This document shows positions 1 to 12,292 of a DNA stretch of 64,000 bases, one piece after another (position 1 is the stretch's first letter; each line of letters begins with the position of its first letter). The stretch spans positions 25,974-89,973 of the forward strand of contig JBIOUG010000020.1 in assembly GCA_044866775.1 (NCBI GenBank), read 5' to 3'. The notes beneath the pieces are model-generated. The model saw nothing but the letters and a program-made list of their open reading frames with translations, was not told the DNA's origin and did no database searches. The DNA comes from DASUNQ01 sp044866775. GTDB lineage: Bacteria > Acidobacteriota > Thermoanaerobaculia > Multivoradales > UBA5704. A program made the translations under genes and the position numbers.

Positions 1-196
1 CCGCAACCGCCTCGCCCTCCTCCAGCGACTCCAGCGCCTCACCTCGCGCACCGCTAAGCTGACCGAGGTTGGTGGTCGAGAAGGGGTAGCCCGCCCGCTG
101 GGGCGCCGTCCTCAAACAATACCCTCCCCCCAGATCATCTGCGCTTGCCGCCTAGCAGCCGCGCAGTGGCCTCCGCATCAAACGCGTGGGGCCCCA
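1..196. other. left edge, no supported gene
   Basis: No gene can be supported here. One plus-strand frame is open from the window edge through the first bases and could be the tail of a gene cut off on the left, but it has no recognisable motif. Positions 70-82 carry a 13-base string (TGGTGGTCGAGAA) that recurs at 8920-8932, on the other side of the Kelch and TIR genes. Confidence 0.3.
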
Positions 197-225
197 TTGA
201 CTGAGCATGTTCAATTCTGTAGAGT
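197..225 (+). promoter_or_regulatory. sigma70-type promoter of the Kelch/C25 gene
   Basis: TTGACT at 197-202 and TAGAGT at 220-225 are separated by 17 bases, a good match to the housekeeping consensus. Transcription would start near 232, giving a leader of about 85 bases before the start codon at 316, which has a GGAGG Shine-Dalgarno site at 307-311. Confidence 0.55.
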
Positions 226-315
226 TTGAGTGATCCCAGTTGCGAAGCGAGAAGCGAAAGGAAGGTCTGCCGCAGTCCCGTGAGCACGAGGCTTCGGCCC
301 TGCCACGGAGGTCTC

Positions 316-3300
316 ATGCGCCGCTTGAATCTCGTTCGAGTTTCTGTGCTCCTGATGAGCGCGCCCGTCCTCGCAGACGCGGGCGTCTGGCTGCCGACCG
401 GCCCGCTCTCGACGATTCGCGCCGACGCCACGGCGACCCTGCTGCCTTCGGGCAAGGTGTTGGTCGCCGGCGGCTCCGGCGCCAGCGGTGAGCCCAGCAA
501 CTCGGCGGAGCTCTACGACCCGGCTGTAGGGAGCTGGGCGCCGACCGGAAGCCTCGGTACAGCGCGCAGGGACCACACGGCGACGATGCTGCCCAACGGC
601 CGTGTGCTCGTAGTTGGCGGCTTCGACAGCTCGGCTCTCGCAAATGCCGAGCTCTACGACCCGGCGAAGGGCACGTGGGAGCCAACGGACGAGGATCTCG
701 TCGCCGTGGGCCGCTTCCAGCACACCGCGACCCTCCTGCCGTCGGGGGAGGTGCTGGTAGCCGGAGGCTTCGGCAAGCCTGGAGAGGCGCTCAGCTCTGC
801 GGAGCTGTACAACTCCGCGACGGGTGGGTGGTCTACGGCGCCGGCGATGACTCATGCCCGCGGCCAACACACCGCAACGCTGCTCGCCTCCGGCCTGGTG
901 CTGGTCGCAGGAGGGAGGAATGGGCAGGCGTTGGTCGCGGAAGCGGAGGTCTATGGCGCCGGTGGCTGGGATCCCGCCGGGCGCCTCTCTCAGCCCCGGA
1001 TCTGCCATACGGCCACTCTCCTCGCGTCAGGCCGGGTGATCGTAGCTGGAGGGGCCCGCACGAACAGGTGCGGCGCCGAGGGGTCTCGCTTCACCCCCGC
1101 CAAGGTGGTCGAGCTGTACGATCCCTCGGCGCGGTCTGCGCAGTGGTGGTCCTCGACCAGCCCCATGCTCGCGAGCCGGGCATCCCACAGTGCCGTGCTG
1201 CTCGTTTCCGGCAAGGTTCTCGTGGCCGGTGGTCTTCCCCCTTCCGGCGCCGCCCCGGCCAGCGATCTCGTTCCAGGTAGCGAGATCTTCGACGAGACGA
1301 GCGCAGCCTGGCAGCCTGCTGGCGACCTTCACGCTCTCGGCGGCCACCTGCGGCGGCGCCACACCTCGACGCTCCTGCCCACGGGCAACGTGCTCCTCGT
1401 GGGGGGAGACGGGCTGCGCAGCGCCGAGCTCTTCAGCCCGCAGGCTCCATTCCCTCGGTTTGCCGCCCGAGCGAGAACGCTTCCGGGCGGCCCTGTGACG
1501 GCGCCAACCGCCATCCTGCTCGGGTCGGGCAAGGTGCTCCTCGCCGGCGGGAGCTTCAAGGGCGCCGCGATCGCGCAGGCCTGGATCTACGATCCGCCGT
1601 CTGATACCTGGAGAGCGACCAGGCCGCTCAACGTGGCGCGGGTCGGGCATTCGGCCACCTTGCTGCCAAGCGGCGAGGTCTTCGTGGTCGGGGGGAGGAC
1701 GAGGCTGGATCTTGCGCAGGCCGTGCCGGTCGGCTCCGTCGAGGTCTACGACCCCGACGCTGGTACTTGGCGGCTTAGAGACGAGCCCAGGGCCGCTCGC
1801 AGCGGCCATACGGCGACTCTTCTGCCGTCCGGCGAGGTGCTCATTGCCGGGGGAGCCGGGCGCTCGGCCCTCTGGAGCGCGTTTCTCTACGATCCGGTGA
1901 CCCGCGCCTGGACGCGCACCGGCCAGCTTGAGGAAGCGCGGTTCGAGCACGCCGCCGTTCTCCTCCCGACCGGGAACGTGCTCGTTGCCGGAGGCTCCAA
2001 TGGCGCCCCGATCGGAAGCGCCGAGCTGTACAGCCCGGAGCTCAGAACCTGGTCTGCCACGGGATCTCTGCTTATTCCGCGCCGGCAGGCCACCGCCACG
2101 CTTCTCCCGGCCGGGAGAGTTCTCCTGGCCGGCGGCTTCTGCCGCGACTTTCTCTCCGAGACTGAGATCTATGACTCCGCGACCGGGCGGTGGGTCTCCG
2201 GGAGCCGATTGGAGACGGCTCGCAGTGAGCACAGAGCTGTTTTGCTGCCGTCCGGCAAGACCCTAATCGTTGGAGGGTCGAACGGTGACGGTCGGCGCCT
2301 CAACACGGCCGAGGTCTTCGATCCCGCGCTCAGTACGATGAAGATAGGCAACCTCCTCGGGGCGCGGCGCTTGCCCGCTGCGGTCTTGCTGCCATCGGGG
2401 AACGTGCTGGTGGCGGGCGGGACGAGCCACACCGGAGACGACCTCGACACCACCGAGATCCTCGACGTCGCTCCCGGTCTGGCCACCCGCCGGCCGGTCA
2501 TCAGCTCCACGTTCCCGGACGAGGTCCGCTTCGGCGAGGACTTCCGGATCACCGGCCGTTTCCGCAGCGCGCTCGAGGCCGGCGGCGGCGGGAGCAACAG
2601 CTCCGCGGTGAATTACCCGCTCGTCCAGCTCATCTCCCTCGAGGGTGGTCAGCTCTTCTGGCTCGCTCCAGGTGAACAGGAAAACTTCTGGGATGATCCG
2701 ATGACCCTTACCGTCTCGCACCTGCCGGCCGGACTCAACCCCGGGTGGCACCGGCTCTCAGTGTTCACATCGGGGCGGGCAGGGACGGCGCGGCTGGTCC
2801 AGTTCGCGTGCAGCCTCAAGATCACACGCCATCCCTCTAGCCAAACCGTGTCGCTCGGCAGCACAGCAACGTTCTCGGTCGGAACGGAGGGCGGGCGAGC
2901 ATTTCAGTGGCAACGTTGCGACCAAGACTGCGACGACATGGATCCGCAGAATCAATACGTGGACATCGCTGGGGCGACCGGGGCCGACTACACCACGCCG
3001 GGGGTCGACCGGGACGACTCCGGCGCCAGATACCGTGTCAAGGTCGAGGGCGGCTGTAGGAGTGAGCACTCGCTTCCTGCCACGCTCACGATCCAAGACT
3101 CCGACCCTCCGGTCGCCGAGGTCCTGTCGCCGAGCGGGGGCGAGTACTGGGTGCTCCCGGAACCGGGCGAACCACCGAGCCAGCAGCGCATCACTTGGTC
3201 GATGTCCGACAATGTTCGGATCTGCAAGGTCAGCGTCTGGCTCGAGTATTCGCAGGACGGCGGCAAGACCTATGTCCCAGCGCCGGACGGCGGCGGGCTG

Positions 3301-5991
3301 CCGGCGCAGTTTGGCGACAACTCCTCCTGCGAGTTCCCGGGAGTCACGCAGACGAGCACGACCTATATCCTGGCGACGGACCCTCCGGCCGCCCTTGGCT
3401 CCCTGTATCGAATCCGGCTGCTGGTCACCAATCAGGCGCGGCGGGCGGTAGAGGCGCACAGTCCGAACCCGTTCTACGTCGTGCGGGCCAATCCCGAGTC
3501 GGTTCGCACGCTGATCCTCGCGAACCTGGAGCGGATGCGCGCGCAGGAGGTGCTCTCGGAAAACGAGGAGCAGCAGCTTTCCCGCAAGCTCCAGGAGCTG
3601 GCGGCTCATCCCCGCGTTCAAGGTCTGGTGGTGGATCTCAGTGCCGTGGGGGACATCACGGGCTTCTACGCCGAGTGGGACGGGGCAGGATCGGACGCCG
3701 AGAAGGCGGCGAACCGCGTCCTCTTCGGTTGTCATCTTCCCGGGTGTGACTCCAACAAACACTCCAACAAACAGATAGGTATCAAGGACAAGCTTCAAGA
3801 GCTGCTGGCGATCTATCCGGGAGTCAAGTACCTAGTCCTGATTGGGGACGATCGCATCATCCCCTTTGCACGGGTGGCCGACCGCACCACGCTCTTGCTC
3901 GAATCGAGGTACACCAAGGGGACCGACCTGTCGCCCTCCGACACGACCGTCGGGCAAGCCCTCGGGGCGAATACATTCCTCTCCGACGATCCGCTGGCCA
4001 CCCGTGCCGTGGTCGACGCCGAAGATCTTACGGCCGACAGGGGGTTCGGGGACCGCGTCTTCGTGCCGGACCTGGCGGTGGGCCGGCTAGTCGAGAATCC
4101 GGAAGACATCATCATCACGATCTCCAGCTTCATCAGCCGCGACGGCATCCTGGATTTGAGGGCGCTTGACGCCGACACGGGCCACAAGGTGCTGATCACC
4201 GGCTACGACTTCTTGCGCGACTCCGGCCGCGTCATCCGAGAGCGCTGGAAGAATGCGCTCGGGTTGCCTCGTCCGCATGCCAACCGCTCCATCGCGCCTG
4301 TCAACGGCACGCTGCTGACGGAATGGGACGAGGATATCGACGACCTGAGCCTGCGCCACCACCTTTGCGGCGGCGACGAGGGACCGCCCTATGCCATTGC
4401 GTTTCTCAACGGCCACGCCACGCATCACCAGGAAGGCGTGCCGGGATCCGGTCCCTTTGACATTCGCGGGCTGTCGGCGGACGCGATTCTCGGCGACTTG
4501 TGCCGCGCGGGACGCCTGAGCCTGGACGGGGCAGCGGTGTTCACCGTCGGATGCCACGGTGGCCTGCCGGTGGCGGACTGTCTGCAGGGGGAAGGCGGCT
4601 GCCCCGCGACAAGCCATAGGCTCGACCTCCCTCAGGTCTACTTGGCCCGCGGCGCCGTGGCCTACGTGGCGAATACCGGATTCGGCTGGGGGCTCCTCCA
4701 CGGGATCGGCTACGCCGAGCGCCTGGCCCAGATCTTGGCCGAGGAAATGACCAGCGGTGGAGTGATCGTCACTGGCGAGGCGGTGCGGCGTACGAAGCTG
4801 CGGTACTTCCTCGAAGCGCGAGGGATCGATCCCTACGACGAGAAGTCGCTGCTGCAGTGGACCTTCTTCGGGCTCCCCATGTACGCGGTGAGGACGGGGA
4901 TCGGTGCTGCGGCCTCCGGCCTCCAAGCACCCTTCGAGGACCTCGCCTCCACAAGCGCCGACCGCGAACGGCTGGGACCGGTGACGATCGAGCGCCGCCT
5001 CGAGACCTCGTCCGAGGCGATGGCGCAGGTCGTCGCGGAGCAGGTCGCGGCGGAGCTGCCGGCCTTCCTGACGCGACTCGACCTCCGTTTCGATCTCAGG
5101 GGGCCCGGCGTCTACGTCAAGCGCAACGCTGCGGGAGATCCGCTGCCTCTTGAGGAGCCGTGTTTTCGTGACGCGGGCAGTCCGAACAAGGATGGCTGTT
5201 ACTACACGCTGCATGGGCTGGTGGACCGCGCCACGGGCGCGAGCGACCTGCCGATCCAGCCCTATCTCATCTACGACTCCCGCCTGGCGGGCACCAGCCA
5301 GCATGGCGTGCTCTGGAAGGGCGGCACCTTCGTGGAGGAATCGGGTTGGAAGCCTGTGATCGCCCAGTTGACGTCGAATGTCGACCGTGTGGTCGATCAC
5401 GGTTCGCTGCCGCCTCACGATCCCCCCAAGCCCAAGCGGCGCAAGCGGTTCATTGCGGAGAACGTCGAGCATCAGTGCCCGGTCAGCGACCTTGAGGTGA
5501 ACAGCTTGTTCGTGCCGGCGGGTGAGGCGCTCAAGCTTCGGGCGGCGGATCCAAGCTACACGATCCAGCGCCGGTACACGACGATCGACCTCGAGGTCTT
5601 CTATTTCAACGATACCGAGATGCCCGAGCGCAATTGCGACGAGCTCGGGCCGGACTTCGGTCAGCAAGTTCCGCCGTATCACAGGGTCGACGGCGAAGCG
5701 GTCAAATGGGACGTGCCGGTGACCGATGACTCCGATGTGTGGCGTGTCGTCGTGGTCTACAACAAGAGCGACGACAACCGCTGGATCGCCCTGGACTTGC
5801 ACCAGGATCCGGGGGGTCGCTGGAAAGGCGAGATCGAGCTGAAACAAGGCGTCCGGCTCGACTACGTCCTCGAGGCCGTCGATTCTCGCGGCAACGTCTC
5901 CTGGCTCGACTTCGAGCCTGCAGTGCGGCCGAATAGCGGTGTGGAACCCGACGTCCCGCTGGTCGTGGAGGTGATGTCAGAAGATCAATGA
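316..5991 (+). CDS. giant secreted Kelch-repeat / Ig-like / C25 (gingipain-like) cysteine peptidase
   Basis: About 1891 aa. The ATG at 316 is chosen over an upstream in-frame start because it follows GGAGG and opens a signal peptide (MRRLNLVRVSVLLMSAP, then ADAG). Residues about 35-735 hold 14 Kelch/galactose-oxidase-type blades, each marked by a string like TATLLPSGKVLVAGG. An Ig-like region follows (about 840-930), then a segment starting SDPPVAEVLSPSGGEYW. From about 1060 a caspase-like C25 fold is visible: YLVLIGDDRIIPFAR, a His in FLNGHATHH (His1367) and a Cys in TVGCHGG (Cys1413), matching the His-Cys dyad of gingipains. The C-terminal about 350 residues are beta-rich and unassigned. 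C25 enzymes are secreted cysteine endopeptidases; the propeller probably binds a protein or glycan. The tail overlaps the convergent TIR gene by 7 bases. Substrate is unknown. Confidence 0.85.
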   Translation: MRRLNLVRVSVLLMSAPVLADAGVWLPTGPLSTIRADATATLLPSGKVLVAGGSGASGEPSNSAELYDPAVGSWAPTGSLGTARRDHTATMLPNGRVLVVGGFDSSALANAELYDPAKGTWEPTDEDLVAVGRFQHTATLLPSGEVLVAGGFGKPGEALSSAELYNSATGGWSTAPAMTHARGQHTATLLASGLVLVAGGRNGQALVAEAEVYGAGGWDPAGRLSQPRICHTATLLASGRVIVAGGARTNRCGAEGSRFTPAKVVELYDPSARSAQWWSSTSPMLASRASHSAVLLVSGKVLVAGGLPPSGAAPASDLVPGSEIFDETSAAWQPAGDLHALGGHLRRRHTSTLLPTGNVLLVGGDGLRSAELFSPQAPFPRFAARARTLPGGPVTAPTAILLGSGKVLLAGGSFKGAAIAQAWIYDPPSDTWRATRPLNVARVGHSATLLPSGEVFVVGGRTRLDLAQAVPVGSVEVYDPDAGTWRLRDEPRAARSGHTATLLPSGEVLIAGGAGRSALWSAFLYDPVTRAWTRTGQLEEARFEHAAVLLPTGNVLVAGGSNGAPIGSAELYSPELRTWSATGSLLIPRRQATATLLPAGRVLLAGGFCRDFLSETEIYDSATGRWVSGSRLETARSEHRAVLLPSGKTLIVGGSNGDGRRLNTAEVFDPALSTMKIGNLLGARRLPAAVLLPSGNVLVAGGTSHTGDDLDTTEILDVAPGLATRRPVISSTFPDEVRFGEDFRITGRFRSALEAGGGGSNSSAVNYPLVQLISLEGGQLFWLAPGEQENFWDDPMTLTVSHLPAGLNPGWHRLSVFTSGRAGTARLVQFACSLKITRHPSSQTVSLGSTATFSVGTEGGRAFQWQRCDQDCDDMDPQNQYVDIAGATGADYTTPGVDRDDSGARYRVKVEGGCRSEHSLPATLTIQDSDPPVAEVLSPSGGEYWVLPEPGEPPSQQRITWSMSDNVRICKVSVWLEYSQDGGKTYVPAPDGGGLPAQFGDNSSCEFPGVTQTSTTYILATDPPAALGSLYRIRLLVTNQARRAVEAHSPNPFYVVRANPESVRTLILANLERMRAQEVLSENEEQQLSRKLQELAAHPRVQGLVVDLSAVGDITGFYAEWDGAGSDAEKAANRVLFGCHLPGCDSNKHSNKQIGIKDKLQELLAIYPGVKYLVLIGDDRIIPFARVADRTTLLLESRYTKGTDLSPSDTTVGQALGANTFLSDDPLATRAVVDAEDLTADRGFGDRVFVPDLAVGRLVENPEDIIITISSFISRDGILDLRALDADTGHKVLITGYDFLRDSGRVIRERWKNALGLPRPHANRSIAPVNGTLLTEWDEDIDDLSLRHHLCGGDEGPPYAIAFLNGHATHHQEGVPGSGPFDIRGLSADAILGDLCRAGRLSLDGAAVFTVGCHGGLPVADCLQGEGGCPATSHRLDLPQVYLARGAVAYVANTGFGWGLLHGIGYAERLAQILAEEMTSGGVIVTGEAVRRTKLRYFLEARGIDPYDEKSLLQWTFFGLPMYAVRTGIGAAASGLQAPFEDLASTSADRERLGPVTIERRLETSSEAMAQVVAEQVAAELPAFLTRLDLRFDLRGPGVYVKRNAAGDPLPLEEPCFRDAGSPNKDGCYYTLHGLVDRATGASDLPIQPYLIYDSRLAGTSQHGVLWKGGTFVEESGWKPVIAQLTSNVDRVVDHGSLPPHDPPKPKRRKRFIAENVEHQCPVSDLEVNSLFVPAGEALKLRAADPSYTIQRRYTTIDLEVFYFNDTEMPERNCDELGPDFGQQVPPYHRVDGEAVKWDVPVTDDSDVWRVVVVYNKSDDNRWIALDLHQDPGGRWKGEIELKQGVRLDYVLEAVDSRGNVSWLDFEPAVRPNSGVEPDVPLVVEVMSEDQ

Positions 5992-8828
5992 TCTGAGGAT
6001 GCCGGCCTCTGCGGCGGGCGTCGCCGGAGAGCCTTGCAGAGCGGTCCCTCCTCAAGCATGTGCGCCGCCAGCCGTGCGATCTGGCCGAAGCCCTTCGCGC
6101 GAGCGTCGCTCTGGAGGCGTCTCAGCTCGTCACCCCGGGCCGCTCCGAAGGCCAGGTGGATTTCTCCGAGCGCCAGCCGGGCCTCGAACTGGTAGAGGAG
6201 GAAGCCCTTGGCACCGGCTTCTGGAATGAGCTGCTCGAGGGCATGCAGGGCGCCGGTTTGTGGCTTGTTCGACACGACCGAGACCCGAGCCGCAGTGATC
6301 GCGGTCTCATGGCGTACGCGGAAGTCCTGACTCTCTCGCGACCGTCGCGCTGCCGCGGCCATCACCTGCTCCGCTCGTGCGGCATCACCTTGACAAGCCA
6401 GCGCCCAGGCGCGCGTCGCTCGCGCCAGCGCGACGAGGTCGGTTCTGCCCGCCTTGCTCAGGACCGTCTCGGCGTCGGCCGCGAGGTTGGCGCCGGTTGT
6501 GAAGCGTCCTTCGAGGTTTTCGATGTGTGCCAGCACGATCGCCGCCTCTGCCCTGGACCCCCGCTCAGCCTGCAACTCTCGGCTGTCGTAGAGCTCGCGG
6601 AGCTGTTCCCGTCCCCGCGGGTCTCCTCGAGCGGCCAGAATCCTCCCTTGACCGAGTCGGGCGTACATTGCCTGACGACCGGAGGCCTCGCTTAACGCCA
6701 GGGACTGGAGCTCCTGAGCGCCCCCAAGCTCGCCGCGATAGTAGAAGATCTCCGCCAGACTGTTGAGAGCCGCCGCCCCGGCTCGAGAGGAACGCCCCAT
6801 TCTCTGCTGCAGGTTGCGGGCCTCGTCCGCCATCCGCGTCGCTTCATTCGTCTTCCCGCTCAGGAACAGGGTCACGGCCAGACCGGCCAACGTGGAAACC
6901 AGGATCTCTGGCGCACGCGGACCGCCCGTCGACTTTGCCTGGTTCAGCTTGGCCTCCGCTTCCGCGAGCCGTCCCGCCTCCGCCAGGACCATGCTCGCCA
7001 GCACGAGCACGCGCAAGTGATCGACACTCCCTGGCTCGGTGCCATAGGTTCGCTCGAGCTGTTGCAGGTCTCTCAGGATGTCTGCCAGCCGTCGCGAGTC
7101 TTGGAAGAAGTGGAGGATCGCGGCTTGCTCGGCGCACACCTCGGCATACGTCGTGTCCCCCGCCTTCTCGAACGTGCGCTGCGCCGCCTCCAGATCGGTG
7201 GCGGCCGGGAGGTGTCGCCCGAGTCGTGTGAGCACCTGCGACCGCGCCAGTTGCGCTTCCGCGAGCCTGTAGACCGCCCCGGCGGCCGCCGCCGAGCCGA
7301 TCGCCTGATCGAGGAGGTCGAGCGCCTGATCGAGCTGTCCGTCGTCGTCCAAAACGTTGGCCTTTTGGACGTAGGCCTTGGCCAGTACATGACGAGGTGG
7401 CGGCGGCCGCTGCTCGAGCAGGGCGTCCAGGCTCGCCAACGCGTCGTTCAGATAACCGGCCGCCGCTTGGGCCTCGGCGAGATCGAGCCGGAACGAGTCC
7501 TCCTCCGGTGCCAGCTTGACGAGCTCCCGATAGCGTGCGATGACCTCCGGCCAGTCCTCCTCGATGTGCGGCAGCATGAGCCGGACTTCGAGCTGCTCGC
7601 GACGCGGTAGATGCTTGGCCAGCTGCGCAGCATGCTTCGCAAGCACGGCGGCCTCGCTTTCACGTCGCTGTTCCCAGGCAGCACTTGCAAGGTGCCAGAA
7701 GATGAGCGGGTGATTAGGCTGCTCCCGGTCGGCTGCCTCAAGCTGACGCCGGGCGGCGCACTCATCGAAAGCGCGGAGCTGCCCGACTCCGGTGAAATAG
7801 TGGGCGAGAGCCCGCAGGGGAAACAGGGAGCGGAGGTACTCCTCCTGACGCTGCTGGGACCAGCGCCGGCCTAGGTTCAGGGTCCTCTTCACTTCACCGG
7901 CGATTTCGAGCACGTTCTCCGGGAGGCTCTCCAGCGATCCACGGACTTGAAAGCGCGTCACAGTTCCACGCGACGTGTTGGTGAGAGCGCAGTCGACGAT
8001 GAGCAATCCCAGCTCGGAGTGTTGCCGGCGGTAGGAGCCGCCGACGACGTAATCCGCCCCCAAGCGCCGGCGGAAGTCGGCGGGCGAGTGTCTCCTGCCG
8101 GCGAGGACGAAATCCCGCTCCGCCTCATCCACGGTCTTGCGACCGACGAGGCGGGCTCGATATCCGGCGCGCAGTGCCGACGTCAACATGTCGCCGAGAG
8201 CCGTGGAGACCCAGGCGTCGCGCGACTGACCGGAGACGTTATCGAAGCTCAGAATTGCGATGGTCGGGAGCTCTCGCTGTCGCCAAAGGTAGCTCGTGAC
8301 GCCGAGAGCACCGGCCAGGAGAAGCGCGACCACGACGAGTGCGGCGCGGAAAACGGCCTTCGGCCGATGGGCTCGGGGAGGCAGTGGCTGCGCCAGCAGC
8401 GAGCAACGGAGGACCTCCAGGTTGTCTTCGTAGCTCTCGATCGCGAAGTCGATGTAGTGCTTCTCCGCCACCACCGCAGGGACTGGGGAATCATCTAGGC
8501 GAATCGGGATGGTCCTGGGCTTCCCGGCGTCCTTTTCTCGCGTGACCGCTTGGTTGAGCTCGCTGCGCACCCATGTGGACTGGCTCGAGGTCCGCGAGAC
8601 GACCACCAGGAAGAATGCAGCGCTCGCGATCGCGTTCGCGATCTCGTCTGCAGGCACACTCCCGCCCAGGATCCGCGGGCGGTCGAACCATGCCTCGAAC
8701 CCTTGGCGTTCGAGATCCTTGGTTAGCCGCTCGACGAAAAGGGAGTCTTCGCGGGCGTAGCTGATGAAGACCTTCGGCTTCGCCGAGGGTTCCCCATCCA
8801 CCTGTCCGGTTGGTGGCCGGGTCTCCAC
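5985..8828 (-). CDS. TIR domain - transmembrane - TolB-like - TPR protein
   Basis: 947 aa, GTG start at 8828 preceded by AGGAG. Residues about 18-140 are a TIR domain (KVFISYAREDSLFVERL; SQSTWVRSEL, where Glu90 is at the position of the catalytic Glu of NAD-cleaving TIRs). A single membrane helix lies at about 159-181. Residues about 187-300 resemble the TolB/FlgO-like domain common in cyclase- and kinase-linked signalling proteins (TIAILSFDNVSG, ALGDMLTSALRAG). The remaining about 600 residues are alpha-helical tetratricopeptide repeats. The layout puts TIR in the cytoplasm and TolB plus TPR on the other side of the membrane. It may be a signalling adaptor or an NADase effector; sequence alone does not decide. 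It lies tail-to-tail with the Kelch/C25 gene, and both look less GC-rich than their neighbours. Confidence 0.85.
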   Translation of the reverse strand: METRPPTGQVDGEPSAKPKVFISYAREDSLFVERLTKDLERQGFEAWFDRPRILGGSVPADEIANAIASAAFFLVVVSRTSSQSTWVRSELNQAVTREKDAGKPRTIPIRLDDSPVPAVVAEKHYIDFAIESYEDNLEVLRCSLLAQPLPPRAHRPKAVFRAALVVVALLLAGALGVTSYLWRQRELPTIAILSFDNVSGQSRDAWVSTALGDMLTSALRAGYRARLVGRKTVDEAERDFVLAGRRHSPADFRRRLGADYVVGGSYRRQHSELGLLIVDCALTNTSRGTVTRFQVRGSLESLPENVLEIAGEVKRTLNLGRRWSQQRQEEYLRSLFPLRALAHYFTGVGQLRAFDECAARRQLEAADREQPNHPLIFWHLASAAWEQRRESEAAVLAKHAAQLAKHLPRREQLEVRLMLPHIEEDWPEVIARYRELVKLAPEEDSFRLDLAEAQAAAGYLNDALASLDALLEQRPPPPRHVLAKAYVQKANVLDDDGQLDQALDLLDQAIGSAAAAGAVYRLAEAQLARSQVLTRLGRHLPAATDLEAAQRTFEKAGDTTYAEVCAEQAAILHFFQDSRRLADILRDLQQLERTYGTEPGSVDHLRVLVLASMVLAEAGRLAEAEAKLNQAKSTGGPRAPEILVSTLAGLAVTLFLSGKTNEATRMADEARNLQQRMGRSSRAGAAALNSLAEIFYYRGELGGAQELQSLALSEASGRQAMYARLGQGRILAARGDPRGREQLRELYDSRELQAERGSRAEAAIVLAHIENLEGRFTTGANLAADAETVLSKAGRTDLVALARATRAWALACQGDAARAEQVMAAAARRSRESQDFRVRHETAITAARVSVVSNKPQTGALHALEQLIPEAGAKGFLLYQFEARLALGEIHLAFGAARGDELRRLQSDARAKGFGQIARLAAHMLEEGPLCKALRRRPPQRPASSDH

Positions 8829-8985
8829 GCGAGAAGTCTCCTCGAGAGAGCGAGGCCGAGTATATCAACAGCCACTGAAAGTTCTCGCGGGTTTCCGACG
8901 GCGTCCCGCCCTCTCGAGATGGTGGTCGAGAACGGTGCGTGAGAAGAGGCGGTTGCCCGCCGGCCATCTGGGTGGGGGAGTTACC

Positions 8986-9272
8986 CTACGAGACGCCTTC
9001 CAGACGCTCCACACGTCCCTGGAGGGACTGCAGACTGTCCTCCAAGACCCGCAGACGCCGGTCCAGCTCGATGTAAGAGAGCCGGATCATCGACCGCAGT
9101 CGGTGAACTCCTTCACGACCTCCCTGCAGAGCTGCTGCACCTCGGTGCGCACACTGGTCACGCCTTCGGCGACGAGCTGTACGTCGGCCCGCACGCCCTC
9201 CGCGACGACATCGAAATGGCGTCGGGTTTCGGCCAGCTCGCGCGAAAGACGCTCGACGGCTTCGGGCTCCAT
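8986..9272 (-). pseudogene. small coiled-coil protein, split by a one-base frameshift
   Basis: The first 61 codons (9272 down to 9087) encode a charged helical protein starting MEPEAVERLSRELAETRRHF. The frame ends in TGA, and an ATG overlapping that stop (ATGA at 9090) opens another frame of 34 codons, MIRLSYIELDRRLRVLEDS and so on, ending in TAG at 8986. Both parts are heptad-like coiled coil and read as one protein if a single base is restored near 9096-9103 (…FTD-x-RSMIRLSY…). Either a one-base deletion broke the gene, or two coupled small proteins are made. The function is unknown. Confidence 0.55.
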
Positions 9273-9288
9273 GAGATCAGTCTATACT
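9261..9288 (+). promoter_or_regulatory. candidate promoter of ppdK
   Basis: A good -10 box, TATACT, lies at 9283-9288, with a weak -35 (TTCGGG, 9261-9266) 16 bases upstream. It would give a leader of about 90 bases before the TTG start of ppdK at 9387. Confidence 0.35.
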
Positions 9289-9386
9289 CCCCGCCGAACT
9301 CACGGGCAACGAGCTCGCCGTACCGGTCTGGACGCCCGTCGCGTTCTCGCCCACGCCCGACACGACACCGCAGGGAGGGAGTACCT

Positions 9387-12254
<2,868 letters not shown>

Positions 12255-12292
12255 GACGGGCGCCGGAGCACCTCCAAGCGTAGCGCGGCGCT

